A DNA stretch of 46,085 nucleotides from MGBC114844 sp910585855 (GTDB lineage Bacteria; Bacillota; Clostridia; Lachnospirales; Lachnospiraceae). Location of the stretch: positions 1 through 46,085 of the forward strand of contig CBFFYP010000030.1 in NCBI GenBank assembly GCA_965646165.1, written 5' to 3'. Below, one piece after another: positions 8,485-15,882 of this stretch. Positions within the stretch are counted from its first letter, which is position 1; every line of letters starts with the position of its first letter. A model generated the notes under the pieces. That model ran no database searches. It was not told the DNA's origin and was given only the letters and a program-made list of their open reading frames with translations. The position numbers were made by a program, and so were the translations under genes.

Positions 8485-8646
8485 AATAACCTCCATAACT
8501 CTATGTAGCTAAATTCACAGTTTAAGCAGCGAATGGGCTGTTGATAAGAACTGTTCGCTTCTATTGTAACATGAAATGTAAGAATTGCAAACTTATTTTT
8601 TTAAAGATGAAATTAGGTTTTTGAAAGTTGATATATTATGATGGGG

Positions 8647-8974
8647 GGACGCCAGATGCGGAAACCACAGGCAGCCTGCTGTTCCGCTCTCCAAAAAGTA
8701 AGAAGTTCTAAGACTTCTGCATTATGGTGTATCCAACCGGACAGACCGGGGCGCAATTCACCCGTACGGCAGCCAAAACAGAATGAGCATACCAAAGGAT
8801 GCGATCCCCGCAACAAAATGGCTTCCCTTTCATACGGGCTAAACACGCCCCTTTTTTTGCACACCCTGCATGGAAGCAGGATATGCAAAAAATCTTAGGT
8901 TTTCGAGCAGAAGTCAAGAACTTCTAACTTTTTTCCGAAGTCACTGCAGGCTGCCTGTGGTTTCCGCATCTGGC
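8647..8974 (+). repeat. A-type structured element (copy A2, best-preserved)
   Basis: A 328-bp non-coding element. The closing stem is a perfect 29-bp inverted repeat (8651-8679 with 8946-8974). Inside are hairpin AGAAGT-TCTAAG-ACTTCT (8701-8718), its 3' counterpart near 8910-8928, the long-range stem GGGGCG (8748-8753) with CGCCCC (8846-8851) continued by CCCGTA (8761-8766) with TACGGG (8833-8838), and a T/A-flanked hairpin (8852-8892). A tail GCTGCTTCTTGACTTTG follows. It sits between the minus membrane-protein gene and cls; the overlapping open frames on both strands are not conserved. Confidence 0.92.
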
Positions 8975-9127
8975 TGCTTCTTGACTTTGAAATAAAAAAG
9001 AAACAGTCAAATTTTTTACGGCAGTATCCTATGTCTAAAAGATTAATTAAAGTTTTAAAGTGTGATATACTATAAGATGAAATGTGTGGGGGGTGAGTAA
9101 AATGAGGAAAGAAAAGGAGGACTTGTT

Positions 9128-10627
9128 ATGGAGGAAATATGGGAAAAATTGTGTATTTTTATGGCATTTTTATCAGAACATCTGCTGCTTGTGGATTGTA
9201 TTTTTGCAATTATTATTGTGTTTTTTGAGCGAAAAGATCCACGTGCTGTTTGGGGGTGGCTGCTTTTACTGTATTTTATTCCGGTGATAGGGTTTGTATT
9301 TTATCTTTTGATTGGAATGAATATGCGGAAATTGAAAATGTTTAAGACAAAAGAGATTGAGGATGCATTAAATTCTCATATTCAAAAGCAGGAAGAAAAT
9401 ATTTTTCGAAATCAATTTCATATTTCGGATGAGAAATTAAAAGATTATCAGGATTTGGTGCTGTATAACCTAGAGGCGTCGCAGGCAGTTTATACGGAAG
9501 AAAATGAGGTAGAAATTTATACAGATGGAAATGCAAAGTTTGATGCACTAATTCAAGCGATTGATCAGGCAAAGAATTATATTTTAATTCAATATTATAT
9601 TATTAAAAATGATATTTTATTTGAACGGTTAGTAAAACATTTAAAACAAAAAGTTAAGGAAGGAGTTTCTGTTCGGATTTTAGTGGATGGAATGGGGGGA
9701 CGTTTTGTTCGAAAGTCTTATTGGAAGCGGCTTCGGGCAGCGGGGATTGAAGTAGTGGAATTTTTTCCTGCTTTATTTGGAAGGCTGCAGCTTCGGATGA
9801 ATTACCGCAATCATCGAAAAATTGTTGTAGTGGACGGAAAGGTGGGATTTGTAGGTGGATTTAATGTTGGAAAGGAATATATCGGATTAGATCCAAAGTT
9901 TGGATATTGGCGGGATACTCATCTTCGGATTATCGGAGAGGCCGTAATCGGGTTAAAACTTCGATTTGTTATGGATTGGGATTATGCAGCACGGCAGAAT
10001 CTTTTTTCGGATGAAAAACTTTGGAGAGAAGAGAAAGAAAAAGAAGAGGAAAAAGGGGATGGAGATAAAGATAAAAAAAAGATTGGTATTCAGATTATTT
10101 CAAGCGGACCAGATTCGCATTACCCGCAGATTCATAATACTTATGTTCGGATGATTGCTAAGGCAAAAAAGAGTGTTTATATTCAAACGCCTTATTTTAT
10201 ACCAGATGAGTCAATGGTAGATGCTTTGGTGATTGCGGCGATGTCTGGAATTGATGTGCGGATTATGATTCCTTGTAAACCAGATCATCCATTTGTTTAT
10301 TGGGCAACTTATTCTTATATTGGGGATATGCTGGCTGCCGGGGTAAAGTGTTATACCTATGAAAATGGGTTTTTACATGCAAAGGGTATGATTGTGGATG
10401 GAATGATGTCTTGTTATGGAACGGCAAATATGGACAGTCGGAGTTTCTTTTTGAATTTTGAAGTAAATGCAGTGATCTATAGTTCTAGAATTGGACAAAA
10501 ACTGACCGATATTTTTTTAAATGATCTGCACAAGTCTACGGAAATTACAAAGTATGATTATAGCCGCCGAGGAGTGGTGGTACGGTTTAAGGAACAGGTT
10601 TCTAGACTGCTTGGACCAGTATTGTAA
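9128..10627 (+). CDS. cls: Cardiolipin synthase (phospholipase D superfamily)
   Basis: Membrane enzyme that condenses two phosphatidylglycerols to cardiolipin and glycerol. Two N-terminal membrane helices (about residues 14-30 and 38-60, with the cls-typical DPRAVWGWLLLLYFIPVIGFVFYL-like region) precede two HKD/PLD domains: NHRKIVVVDGKVGFVGG (His about 229) and HAKGMIVDGMMSCYGTANMD (His about 417). The length of 499 residues is usual. ATG 9128 is preceded by AAGGAGG at 7 bases. A charged insertion (about 300-320, EEKEKEEEKGDGDKDKK) separates the two domains. A weak promoter (TTAATT, 17 bases, TATACT at 9066-9071) lies just after element A2. Confidence 0.95.
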   Translation: MEEIWEKLCIFMAFLSEHLLLVDCIFAIIIVFFERKDPRAVWGWLLLLYFIPVIGFVFYLLIGMNMRKLKMFKTKEIEDALNSHIQKQEENIFRNQFHISDEKLKDYQDLVLYNLEASQAVYTEENEVEIYTDGNAKFDALIQAIDQAKNYILIQYYIIKNDILFERLVKHLKQKVKEGVSVRILVDGMGGRFVRKSYWKRLRAAGIEVVEFFPALFGRLQLRMNYRNHRKIVVVDGKVGFVGGFNVGKEYIGLDPKFGYWRDTHLRIIGEAVIGLKLRFVMDWDYAARQNLFSDEKLWREEKEKEEEKGDGDKDKKKIGIQIISSGPDSHYPQIHNTYVRMIAKAKKSVYIQTPYFIPDESMVDALVIAAMSGIDVRIMIPCKPDHPFVYWATYSYIGDMLAAGVKCYTYENGFLHAKGMIVDGMMSCYGTANMDSRSFFLNFEVNAVIYSSRIGQKLTDIFLNDLHKSTEITKYDYSRRGVVVRFKEQVSRLLGPVL

Positions 10628-10639
10628 TAAAAAGTGTGA

Positions 10640-10665
10640 TTTGCTTCGGCTTTCGGCGTCCTCTC
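10640..10665 (-). repeat. C-type element end fragment
   Basis: Read on the minus strand this is GGAGAGGACGCCGAAAGCCG, the conserved 5' start of a C element, with nothing recognisable of the rest. It lies just past the cls stop and in front of the convergent AraC-type gene. Confidence 0.5.
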
Positions 10666-10730
10666 CGAGAAAACGACCCTTGGTTATGGGAAGGAATATG
10701 GTTAAAATTTGTCAGTTTTTTGCAATAAGA

Positions 10731-11474
10731 CTAGCAGTCGGATGACTGGAGATTTTGCAGGAGATGAATAAGGCAGCGGGGGGTCATTGTGGTAAAGGTT
10801 TTAAATTCTCGCTGAAAGTGAGCCTGATCGGAATAGGATAGGTGGTCGATAAATTCGGAGTTATTTTTTTGCGGAGTTTTTAAAAGTTTTTGAAGGGAGC
10901 TTTGAAAGCGCAGGATACGGCTTAGTGTTTTGGGGGAATAGTTCATATGGGCATGAAACAGGCGGCGTATCTGGCGTTCGGAGTAGGACAGGTTTTTGGA
11001 TAACTCTTGAGAGTGAAAAGAACCGCAGGATGCAGCAATGACATCTATGGTTTGTTCAACTGGATAGGGTGGGAGAATAAGATGCAGATTGGGAGTTAGA
11101 GAGGAGAGAAGGTGGGAGATTTGGTCAGAAAAGGAGGGATAGGCAGAGAGAGTTTGAAACAGGCTGGGTGTGGTTTTTAGAGTATTGGATGGGAGGATGC
11201 CGGGAAAGAAGGTGATGCCAAAATAGGATTGATTTTTTTCAAAAGTGAGTTCTTTTGGAGAGGGAATAGAAGGGATATCTAGTAAGTAATTTTTGGTTTG
11301 ATTGCAGATAAGTGTATGACAGGCATTTGGAAGCCATAGGCATGGGACGGATTTGCCTTGGAAGGTGAAAAAGGTAAGGGGGATAGGAGAGGATTCTTGG
11401 TGGATTTGGAAAGAGGAGGTTGTATAGGGGAGCAGGGGCTGGGGCATATTGTTTTGTAAAAAAGTTTGATACAT
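10731..11474 (-). CDS. AraC-family transcriptional regulator
   Basis: A 247-residue protein whose C-terminal third is an AraC/XylS double helix-turn-helix: LSKNLSYSERQIRRLFHAHM (first HTH, about residues 158-178) and IDHLSYSDQAHFQREFK (second, about 206-224), followed by MTPRCLI in place of the usual tPxxyR. The N-terminal part (about 1-130) resembles the DUF6597-type sensor domain found in such regulators and is rich in Pro and Ser; its ligand is unknown. It is transcribed divergently from the amt-PII gene, so a role in nitrogen uptake is possible, but nothing in the sequence proves it. Confidence 0.8.
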   Translation of the reverse strand: MYQTFLQNNMPQPLLPYTTSSFQIHQESSPIPLTFFTFQGKSVPCLWLPNACHTLICNQTKNYLLDIPSIPSPKELTFEKNQSYFGITFFPGILPSNTLKTTPSLFQTLSAYPSFSDQISHLLSSLTPNLHLILPPYPVEQTIDVIAASCGSFHSQELSKNLSYSERQIRRLFHAHMNYSPKTLSRILRFQSSLQKLLKTPQKNNSEFIDHLSYSDQAHFQREFKTFTTMTPRCLIHLLQNLQSSDC

Positions 11475-11523
11475 AGTGGATTCCTTTCTTTTGCTTTTTT
11501 GTTTTCTTTTGATTTTGTTGGTC

Positions 11524-11552
11524 TTTATAATTTTTTATACTGTTAGTATAAT
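11524..11552 (+). promoter_or_regulatory. Probable promoter of the amt-PII transcript
   Basis: TTTATA (11524-11529), 17-base spacer and a perfect TATAAT (11547-11552) in the divergent intergenic region. A start near 11560 gives a leader of about 170 bases that includes the hairpin at 11646-11677. Confidence 0.5.
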
Positions 11553-11645
11553 AGATATGTCCGTTTTTTTCAATCTTTTTTAAAAATTTGGAGTTAAAAT
11601 CACCACCGAACTAAAATATTACAAGCAAAATAAATCTGACACAAT

Positions 11646-11677
11646 GGCGTGTTGCTTCGGCGACACGTCTTTTTTTT
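11646..11677 (+). terminator. Leader terminator / candidate attenuator of amt
   Basis: A 10-bp stem GGCGTGTTGC / GCGACACGTC capped by a TTCG tetraloop is followed immediately by eight T residues, a textbook intrinsic terminator. No plus-strand gene ends here: the upstream gene runs the other way and amt starts 50 bases later. It must therefore lie within the amt leader, which suggests regulated readthrough. An ANTAR-protein or nitrogen-responsive mechanism is possible, but no antiterminator structure was identified. Confidence 0.7.
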
Positions 11678-11728
11678 CGCAGTTTAGGAAAGGGTTTGGA
11701 TTTATTTTAAGCGAGGGAGGAGATTATT

Positions 11729-13417
11729 ATGTTTTCAGCAGTCAACACGATTTGGGTATTACTTGGAGCGGCGATGGTATTTTTTATGCAGGCTGGTTTT
11801 GCTATGGTGGAAACCGGATTTACCAGAGCGAAAAATGCAGGAAATATTATTATGAAAAATTTAATGGATTTTTGTATCGGAACACCGATTTTTTGGATTG
11901 TGGGTTTTGGTATTATGTTTGGGGCAGGAAATGGTGTGTTTGGGTGGTTGGATTTTTTTACTAGAAAAGAGTATTCTTATATTCTTCCGAATGGTGTGCC
12001 TTTTTTTGCATTTTTGATTTTTCAGACGGTATTTTGTGCAACTGCAGCAACGATTGTATCGGGTGCAATGGCAGAGCGGACAAAGTTTGTTTCTTATTGT
12101 ATTTATAGTGCGGTGATTTCTTTATTTGTTTATCCGATTTCCGGGCATTGGATTTGGGGCGGCGGCTGGCTTAGTCAGTTGGGATTTCATGATTTTGCCG
12201 GATCAACGGCAGTACATATGGTCGGCGGAGTGGCAGCAGTTATCGGAGCAAAGATTCTTGGACCTCGTATCGGAAAATATACAAAAGAGGGCAAGTCAAG
12301 AGCGATTCCGGGACATAGTTTGACTTTGGGGGCACTTGGAGTATTTATTCTTTGGTTTTGCTGGTTTGGATTTAATGGATGTTCTACTGTAGCGATGGAT
12401 TCGGATGAGGCGATTGTATCGGCATCCAGTATTTTTGTAACGACCAATATGGCAGCGGCAGTGGCAACTTGTACAACAATGTTATTTACATGGGTTCGCT
12501 ATAAAAAACCGGATGTTTCGATGACATTAAATGGATCGCTGGCAGGGCTGGTTGCAATTACTGCCGGATGTGATCTGGTTTCTCCGGTCGGAGCGGCGAT
12601 AATAGGAATTGTGGCAGGAATTGCAGTAGTAGTGGTAATTGAATTTGTCGATAAAGTGTTAAAGATCGATGATCCGGTTGGAGCAATCGGAGTACATGGA
12701 TGCTGTGGGGCGTTGGGTACGATTTTGACCGGGATGTTTGCTGTGGATGGCGGACTGTTTTATGGCGGCGGGGTTCATATGCTGGCGGTTCAGTGTCTGG
12801 GAGTGATCAGTGTGATCCTTTGGGTAGTGGTAACAATGACGATTGTTTTTTGTTTGATTGATAAAACGATTGGTTTGAGAGTGACGGAGCGGGAGGAGGT
12901 AGAAGGGCTTGACAGTACAGAGCATGGATTAGTGAGTGCTTACGCAGATTTTATGACACCTGTTATGACGGGAGCGGCTGAGGTGATGGGGACGGCTTCT
13001 GTGGATGAGGCAGTGCCTGTTCAGGTAAAGACAAGTGATACTTATACGGCTTCAGATGTGAAATTGACAAAGATTGAGATTTTAACAAAGCAGGCGAAAT
13101 TTGAAGCACTGAAAAATGCTTTGAATCAGATAGGAGTAACTGGTATGACGGTTACACAGGTATTGGGATGCGGGGTACAGAAGGGGGCTTCTGAGTTTTA
13201 TCGTGGGATTCCGATTGATATACAGCTTTTGCCTAAGATTCAGGTGGAAATTGTAGTGGCGAAAGTACCTGTGATAGATGTGATTAACGCAGCTAAGAAA
13301 GTTTTATATACTGGACATATTGGGGATGGGAAGATATTTGTATATCATGTGGAAAATGCGATTAAGGTTCGTACCGGAGAGGAAGGGTATGACGCTATGC
13401 AGGGGGCAGACGAATAA
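11729..13417 (+). CDS. amt: Ammonium transporter with fused C-terminal PII signalling domain
   Basis: Residues 1-410 or so form an 11-helix Amt/Mep/Rh ammonium channel. Present are the pore histidines in GHSLTLGALG and IGVHGCCGALG, the structural Asp in DFAGSTAVHMVGG, and WFGFNG. After a linker (about 410-445), a complete PII/GlnK-like domain follows: LTKIEILTKQAKFEALKNAL, GCGVQKGASEFYRG (T-loop base), LLPKIQVEIVV, and the nucleotide-binding TGHIGDGKIFVY and KVRTGEEG. A free PII protein normally plugs Amt according to ATP/ADP/2-oxoglutarate; here the sensor is tethered. The T-loop lacks the Tyr51-type uridylylation residue (GIPIDIQ). GGGAGGAG precedes the ATG. The length of 562 residues reflects the fusion. 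Confidence 0.95.
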   Translation: MFSAVNTIWVLLGAAMVFFMQAGFAMVETGFTRAKNAGNIIMKNLMDFCIGTPIFWIVGFGIMFGAGNGVFGWLDFFTRKEYSYILPNGVPFFAFLIFQTVFCATAATIVSGAMAERTKFVSYCIYSAVISLFVYPISGHWIWGGGWLSQLGFHDFAGSTAVHMVGGVAAVIGAKILGPRIGKYTKEGKSRAIPGHSLTLGALGVFILWFCWFGFNGCSTVAMDSDEAIVSASSIFVTTNMAAAVATCTTMLFTWVRYKKPDVSMTLNGSLAGLVAITAGCDLVSPVGAAIIGIVAGIAVVVVIEFVDKVLKIDDPVGAIGVHGCCGALGTILTGMFAVDGGLFYGGGVHMLAVQCLGVISVILWVVVTMTIVFCLIDKTIGLRVTEREEVEGLDSTEHGLVSAYADFMTPVMTGAAEVMGTASVDEAVPVQVKTSDTYTASDVKLTKIEILTKQAKFEALKNALNQIGVTGMTVTQVLGCGVQKGASEFYRGIPIDIQLLPKIQVEIVVAKVPVIDVINAAKKVLYTGHIGDGKIFVYHVENAIKVRTGEEGYDAMQGADE

Positions 13418-13437
13418 ATTGCCTAGAGGACGCCGGA

Positions 13438-13616
13438 ATGGAATAAAAGGATGCTGGGAACGGACGCCGGAATGAAACAAAAGGTCTATTCCGGGTCCGC
13501 TTTCGCTTAGCATTTCCTCGTAGCGGGCACATAAGGTGCTAAAATACAGCACCTAAGTGCCGACGGGAAATGATGACCCTGCATAGATCTTTTGTTCCAT
13601 TCCGGCTGAGTACTCC
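13438..13616 (+). repeat. C-type structured element (copy C3) with repeated 5' end
   Basis: The main copy begins GGACGCC at 13462 and ends CGGCTGAGTACTCC near 13616. The closing stem pairs GCCGGAATG-type sequence with CATTCCGGC. Inside are GTCCGCT/AGCGGGC, CATTTCC with GGAAATG, and the small hairpin AGGTGCT / AGCACCT. Two earlier partial starts (GGACGCCGGAATGG at 13438 and GGATGCTGGGA at about 13449) stutter the 5' end. It begins 20 bases after the amt stop, sense orientation. It fills the gap to argG. Confidence 0.88.
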
Positions 13617-13680
13617 AGAATGAAAAATGGTGATAGATAGTAGAATATTTGATTGTTTTAGATTTGTTTGTTTTCTTCTT

Positions 13681-14901
13681 TTATTTTTTGTTTCTTTCGG
13701 CTTCTAGTAGGGCACGGACTTTCATGGATAAGCCGAATAGGTTGATGAATCCTTCTGCATCGTGGTGATCGTATAGTTCGCCTGTGGTGAAACTTGCTAG
13801 GGATTCGCTGTATAGGCTGTATGGAGAAGTAGTGCCTGCTTTAATGATGTTTCCTTTGTAAAGTTTGAATTTTACTTCTCCTGTGACATATTGCTGTGTG
13901 GATTCAATAAATGCCTGCAGGGCTTCACGAAGAGGAGTAAACCATTTTCCTTCGTATACTAAGTCTGCAAATTTTACAGCTACTAATTTCTTATAATCTA
14001 GTGTATCACGATCTAAGATTAATTCTTCTAATTGTGTGTGAGCTTCCATTAAAATAGTTCCGCCGGGGGTTTCATAAACTCCTCTGGATTTCATTCCGAC
14101 AACACGGTTTTCTACAATGTCGATAATACCTATTCCATGTTTTCCACCTAGTTCGTTTAATTTGCGGATAATATCGCTGGCTTTCATTTTTTCTCCATTT
14201 ACACTGGTAGGTACGCCTTTTTCAAAGGTCATTGTGATATATTCGCCTTCATCCGGGGCTTTTTCCGGTGTGACGCCAAGAACTAACAGATGTTCATAGT
14301 TTGGCTCATTGGCAGGATCTTCTAATTCTAAGCCTTCATGGCTGATATGCCATAAGTTGCGGTCACGGCTGTAGCTGTTGTCAGCAGAGAAAGGCAGATC
14401 GATGCCATGCTGTTTACAGTATTCGATTTCATCTTCTCTTGATTCCATCTTCCATGTATCGTTGCATCTCCATGGAGCGATAATTTTTAAATCTGGAGCC
14501 AGGGCTTTGATTGTCAGTTCGAAACGGACTTGATCGTTTCCTTTGCCGGTTGCACCATGGCAGATTGCTACAGCACCTTCCTTTCTTGCGATTTCTACCA
14601 GTCTTTTTGCAATAACAGGTCTTGCAAAAGAAGTACCAAGTAAATATTTATTTTCATATACCGCATTGGCTTGTACAGTTGGGATTACATAGTCGTCTAC
14701 AAATTCGTCTACCAAATCTTCTATATATAATTTGGATGCACCGGAGGATTTGGCACGTTCTTCCAAACCATCCAATTCATTGCCTTGTCCAACGTCTGCA
14801 CAGACACAGATTACATCATAGTCATAATTTTCCTTTAACCATGGAATAATTGCTGTTGTGTCAAGACCGCCGGAATACGCTAAAATTACTTTATCTTTCA
14901 T
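13681..14901 (-). CDS. argG: Argininosuccinate synthase
   Basis: Cytoplasmic ATP-dependent ligase joining citrulline and aspartate, the penultimate arginine step. N-terminal P-loop-like AYSGGLDTTAIIPWL, GATGKGNDQVRFE, DNSYSRDRNLWHIS and the C-terminal YVTGEVKFKLYKG are classical. Length 406 is usual. The ATG has AGGAGG about 10 bases upstream. It is transcribed away from argCBD; argH is not in the window. Convergent amt and argG are separated by element C3. Confidence 0.97.
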   Translation of the reverse strand: MKDKVILAYSGGLDTTAIIPWLKENYDYDVICVCADVGQGNELDGLEERAKSSGASKLYIEDLVDEFVDDYVIPTVQANAVYENKYLLGTSFARPVIAKRLVEIARKEGAVAICHGATGKGNDQVRFELTIKALAPDLKIIAPWRCNDTWKMESREDEIEYCKQHGIDLPFSADNSYSRDRNLWHISHEGLELEDPANEPNYEHLLVLGVTPEKAPDEGEYITMTFEKGVPTSVNGEKMKASDIIRKLNELGGKHGIGIIDIVENRVVGMKSRGVYETPGGTILMEAHTQLEELILDRDTLDYKKLVAVKFADLVYEGKWFTPLREALQAFIESTQQYVTGEVKFKLYKGNIIKAGTTSPYSLYSESLASFTTGELYDHHDAEGFINLFGLSMKVRALLEAERNKK

Positions 14902-14938
14902 TTTCTTTCAACCTCCTGTAAGTTAATAGTCAATTATA

Positions 14939-14967
14939 AATGTATTACTTTTATCTTTGTTTGTCAA
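14939..14967 (-). promoter_or_regulatory. Promoter of argG
   Basis: On the minus strand TTGACA (14967-14962) is followed after 17 bases by TACATT (14944-14939). The start codon is 38 bases beyond. A TATAATTG run overlaps the start region; no convincing ArgR operator was found. Confidence 0.6.
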
Positions 14968-15002
14968 TGTATATCTGAATTACTTTTTATTTCTTTGCGG
15001 GA

Positions 15003-15159
15003 GGACGCTGAAAGCGGAAGGAAGGTCTATTTCGGGTCTGCTTTCGCTTAGCATTTTCTCGTAGCGGACACATAAGACGCTAAAATACAGCGTCTAAGTG
15101 CCGACGGAAAATGATGACCCTGCATAGACTTTCCTTCCGCTTTCAGCTGTGTACTCCAG
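15003..15159 (+). repeat. C-type structured element (copy C4, informative covariant)
   Basis: The closing stem pairs GCTGAAAGCGGAAGG-side sequence with CCTTCCGCTTTCAGC. The inner hairpin is AGACGCT / AGCGTCT, with stem GTCTGCT / AGCGGAC. The usual CATTTCC is CATTTTC here (15052-15058) and its partner GGAAATG has become GAAAATG (15107-15113), a compensatory pair supporting the pseudoknot. The tail GTGTACTCCAG is intact. It lies upstream of argG on the opposite strand. Confidence 0.9.
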
Positions 15160-15193
15160 ACTGAAAAGATAGTAAAATATTTGCTGTAGTATG

Positions 15194-15250
15194 AAGTGCC
15201 GATGGAAAATGATAATTTTGTATAGGCTCTCTTTGCGATTTTGGTGTTCT
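15194..15250 (+). repeat. Decayed C-type 3' half
   Basis: AAGTGCCGATGGAAAATGAT followed by TTTGTATAGGCTCTCTTTGC resembles the 3' half of C4 (it also has the GAAAATG variant), diverged at many bases. It may be a remnant of a tandem C copy. No other structure was seen up to element A3. Confidence 0.6.
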
Positions 15251-15363
15251 TTTTTGGGAAAATAAAACTTTTTGTAAGGAAATTAGGCTTGTTTGTGTTA
15301 GTAAAATTTGGATGCTATTCTTTTTTTATTTTTATTCTTTTTTTGTTTCGGGGTTAAGAAACA

Positions 15364-15694
15364 GCCAGATTCGAAAACGGTAGGCAGCCTGCAGTGACTT
15401 TGGAAAAAAGTTAGAAGTTCTTGGACTTCTGCTCGAAAACCTAAGATTTTTTTCACATCTTGCTTTCATGCAGGGTGTGAAAAAAAAGGGGCGTGTTTAG
15501 CCCGTATGATAAGAAAGAGGTTGTCTTATGGTTGGTAAAATCCTTCCTTACACCAGTCACGTTTTGGTTTGCAGTACGGGCGAATTGCGCCCCGGTCTGT
15601 ACGGTTGGATGAGTGAAAATGCAGAAGTCTTAGAACTTCTTGCTTTTTGGAAGCTGGAACAGCAGGCTGCTTACTGTTTTCGAATCTGGCGTCC
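15364..15694 (-). repeat. A-type structured element (copy A3)
   Basis: Minus-strand A element of 331 bp between argG and argC. The closing arms GCCAGATTCGAAAAC and its complement flank it. CCCGTAC pairs with a CATACGGG partner, GGGGCG with CGCCCC. The terminator-like hairpin has TTTTCACACC / ATGTGAAAA in place of the TTTGCACACC / ATATGCAAA of copy A2, changed on both sides. Its 3' tail (plus-strand side, about 15295-15363) shares AATAGCATCCAAA with the A-B spacer of unit 3. Confidence 0.9.
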
Positions 15695-15746
15695 TCTTCA
15701 CGATCAAATTTCAAAAGACTTATTGAAGCAGATTATAAAAAAGTTC

Positions 15747-15775
15747 TTGCATAATATTCATAAAAAATGTATAAT
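15747..15775 (+). promoter_or_regulatory. Promoter of the argCBD operon, possible ArgR site
   Basis: TTGCAT (15747-15752), 17 bases, perfect TATAAT (15770-15775). The spacer carries TGCATAATATTCA and ATTCATAAAAAATGTAT, imperfect A+T-rich palindromes reminiscent of ARG boxes; the ArgR assignment is inference. Confidence 0.65.
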
Positions 15776-15882
15776 TATAAAATGTCAAAAAAGGAAAAGA
15801 CTTTACTTATATAAAAAAAAGATTATAATAAGAAGGGATTTTTGTAAAAGTATGATTTGAGAAAAGAGGAGGAAGGGAAATT

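Noticed and set aside
8613..8917. Several 69-91 codon frames across A2
   Set aside because: Both strands open by chance in a G+C-richer inverted-repeat element; stem changes ignore codon position.
8647..8974. Identification of A elements as HEARO/omega-RNA, group I/II intron or retron RNA
   Set aside because: No IscB, TnpB, reverse transcriptase or intron-encoded protein is near, and I could not match diagnostic motifs by eye; left open rather than asserted.
10731..11474. Doubt whether the Pro/Ser-rich minus-strand frame is a shadow
   Set aside because: The doubt was dropped: a clear AraC double HTH and a start with a ribosome site support a real gene, and there is no competing plus-strand gene.
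15003..15694. CRISPR array or integron attC sites as explanation for repeats
   Set aside because: Copies are scattered over the window in both orientations without regular spacers, cas genes or an integrase, and folds are much larger than attC sites or CRISPR repeats.
15526..15860. 110-codon frame over A3
   Set aside because: Lies in the structured element and runs into the argC promoter; no homologous frame in other A copies.
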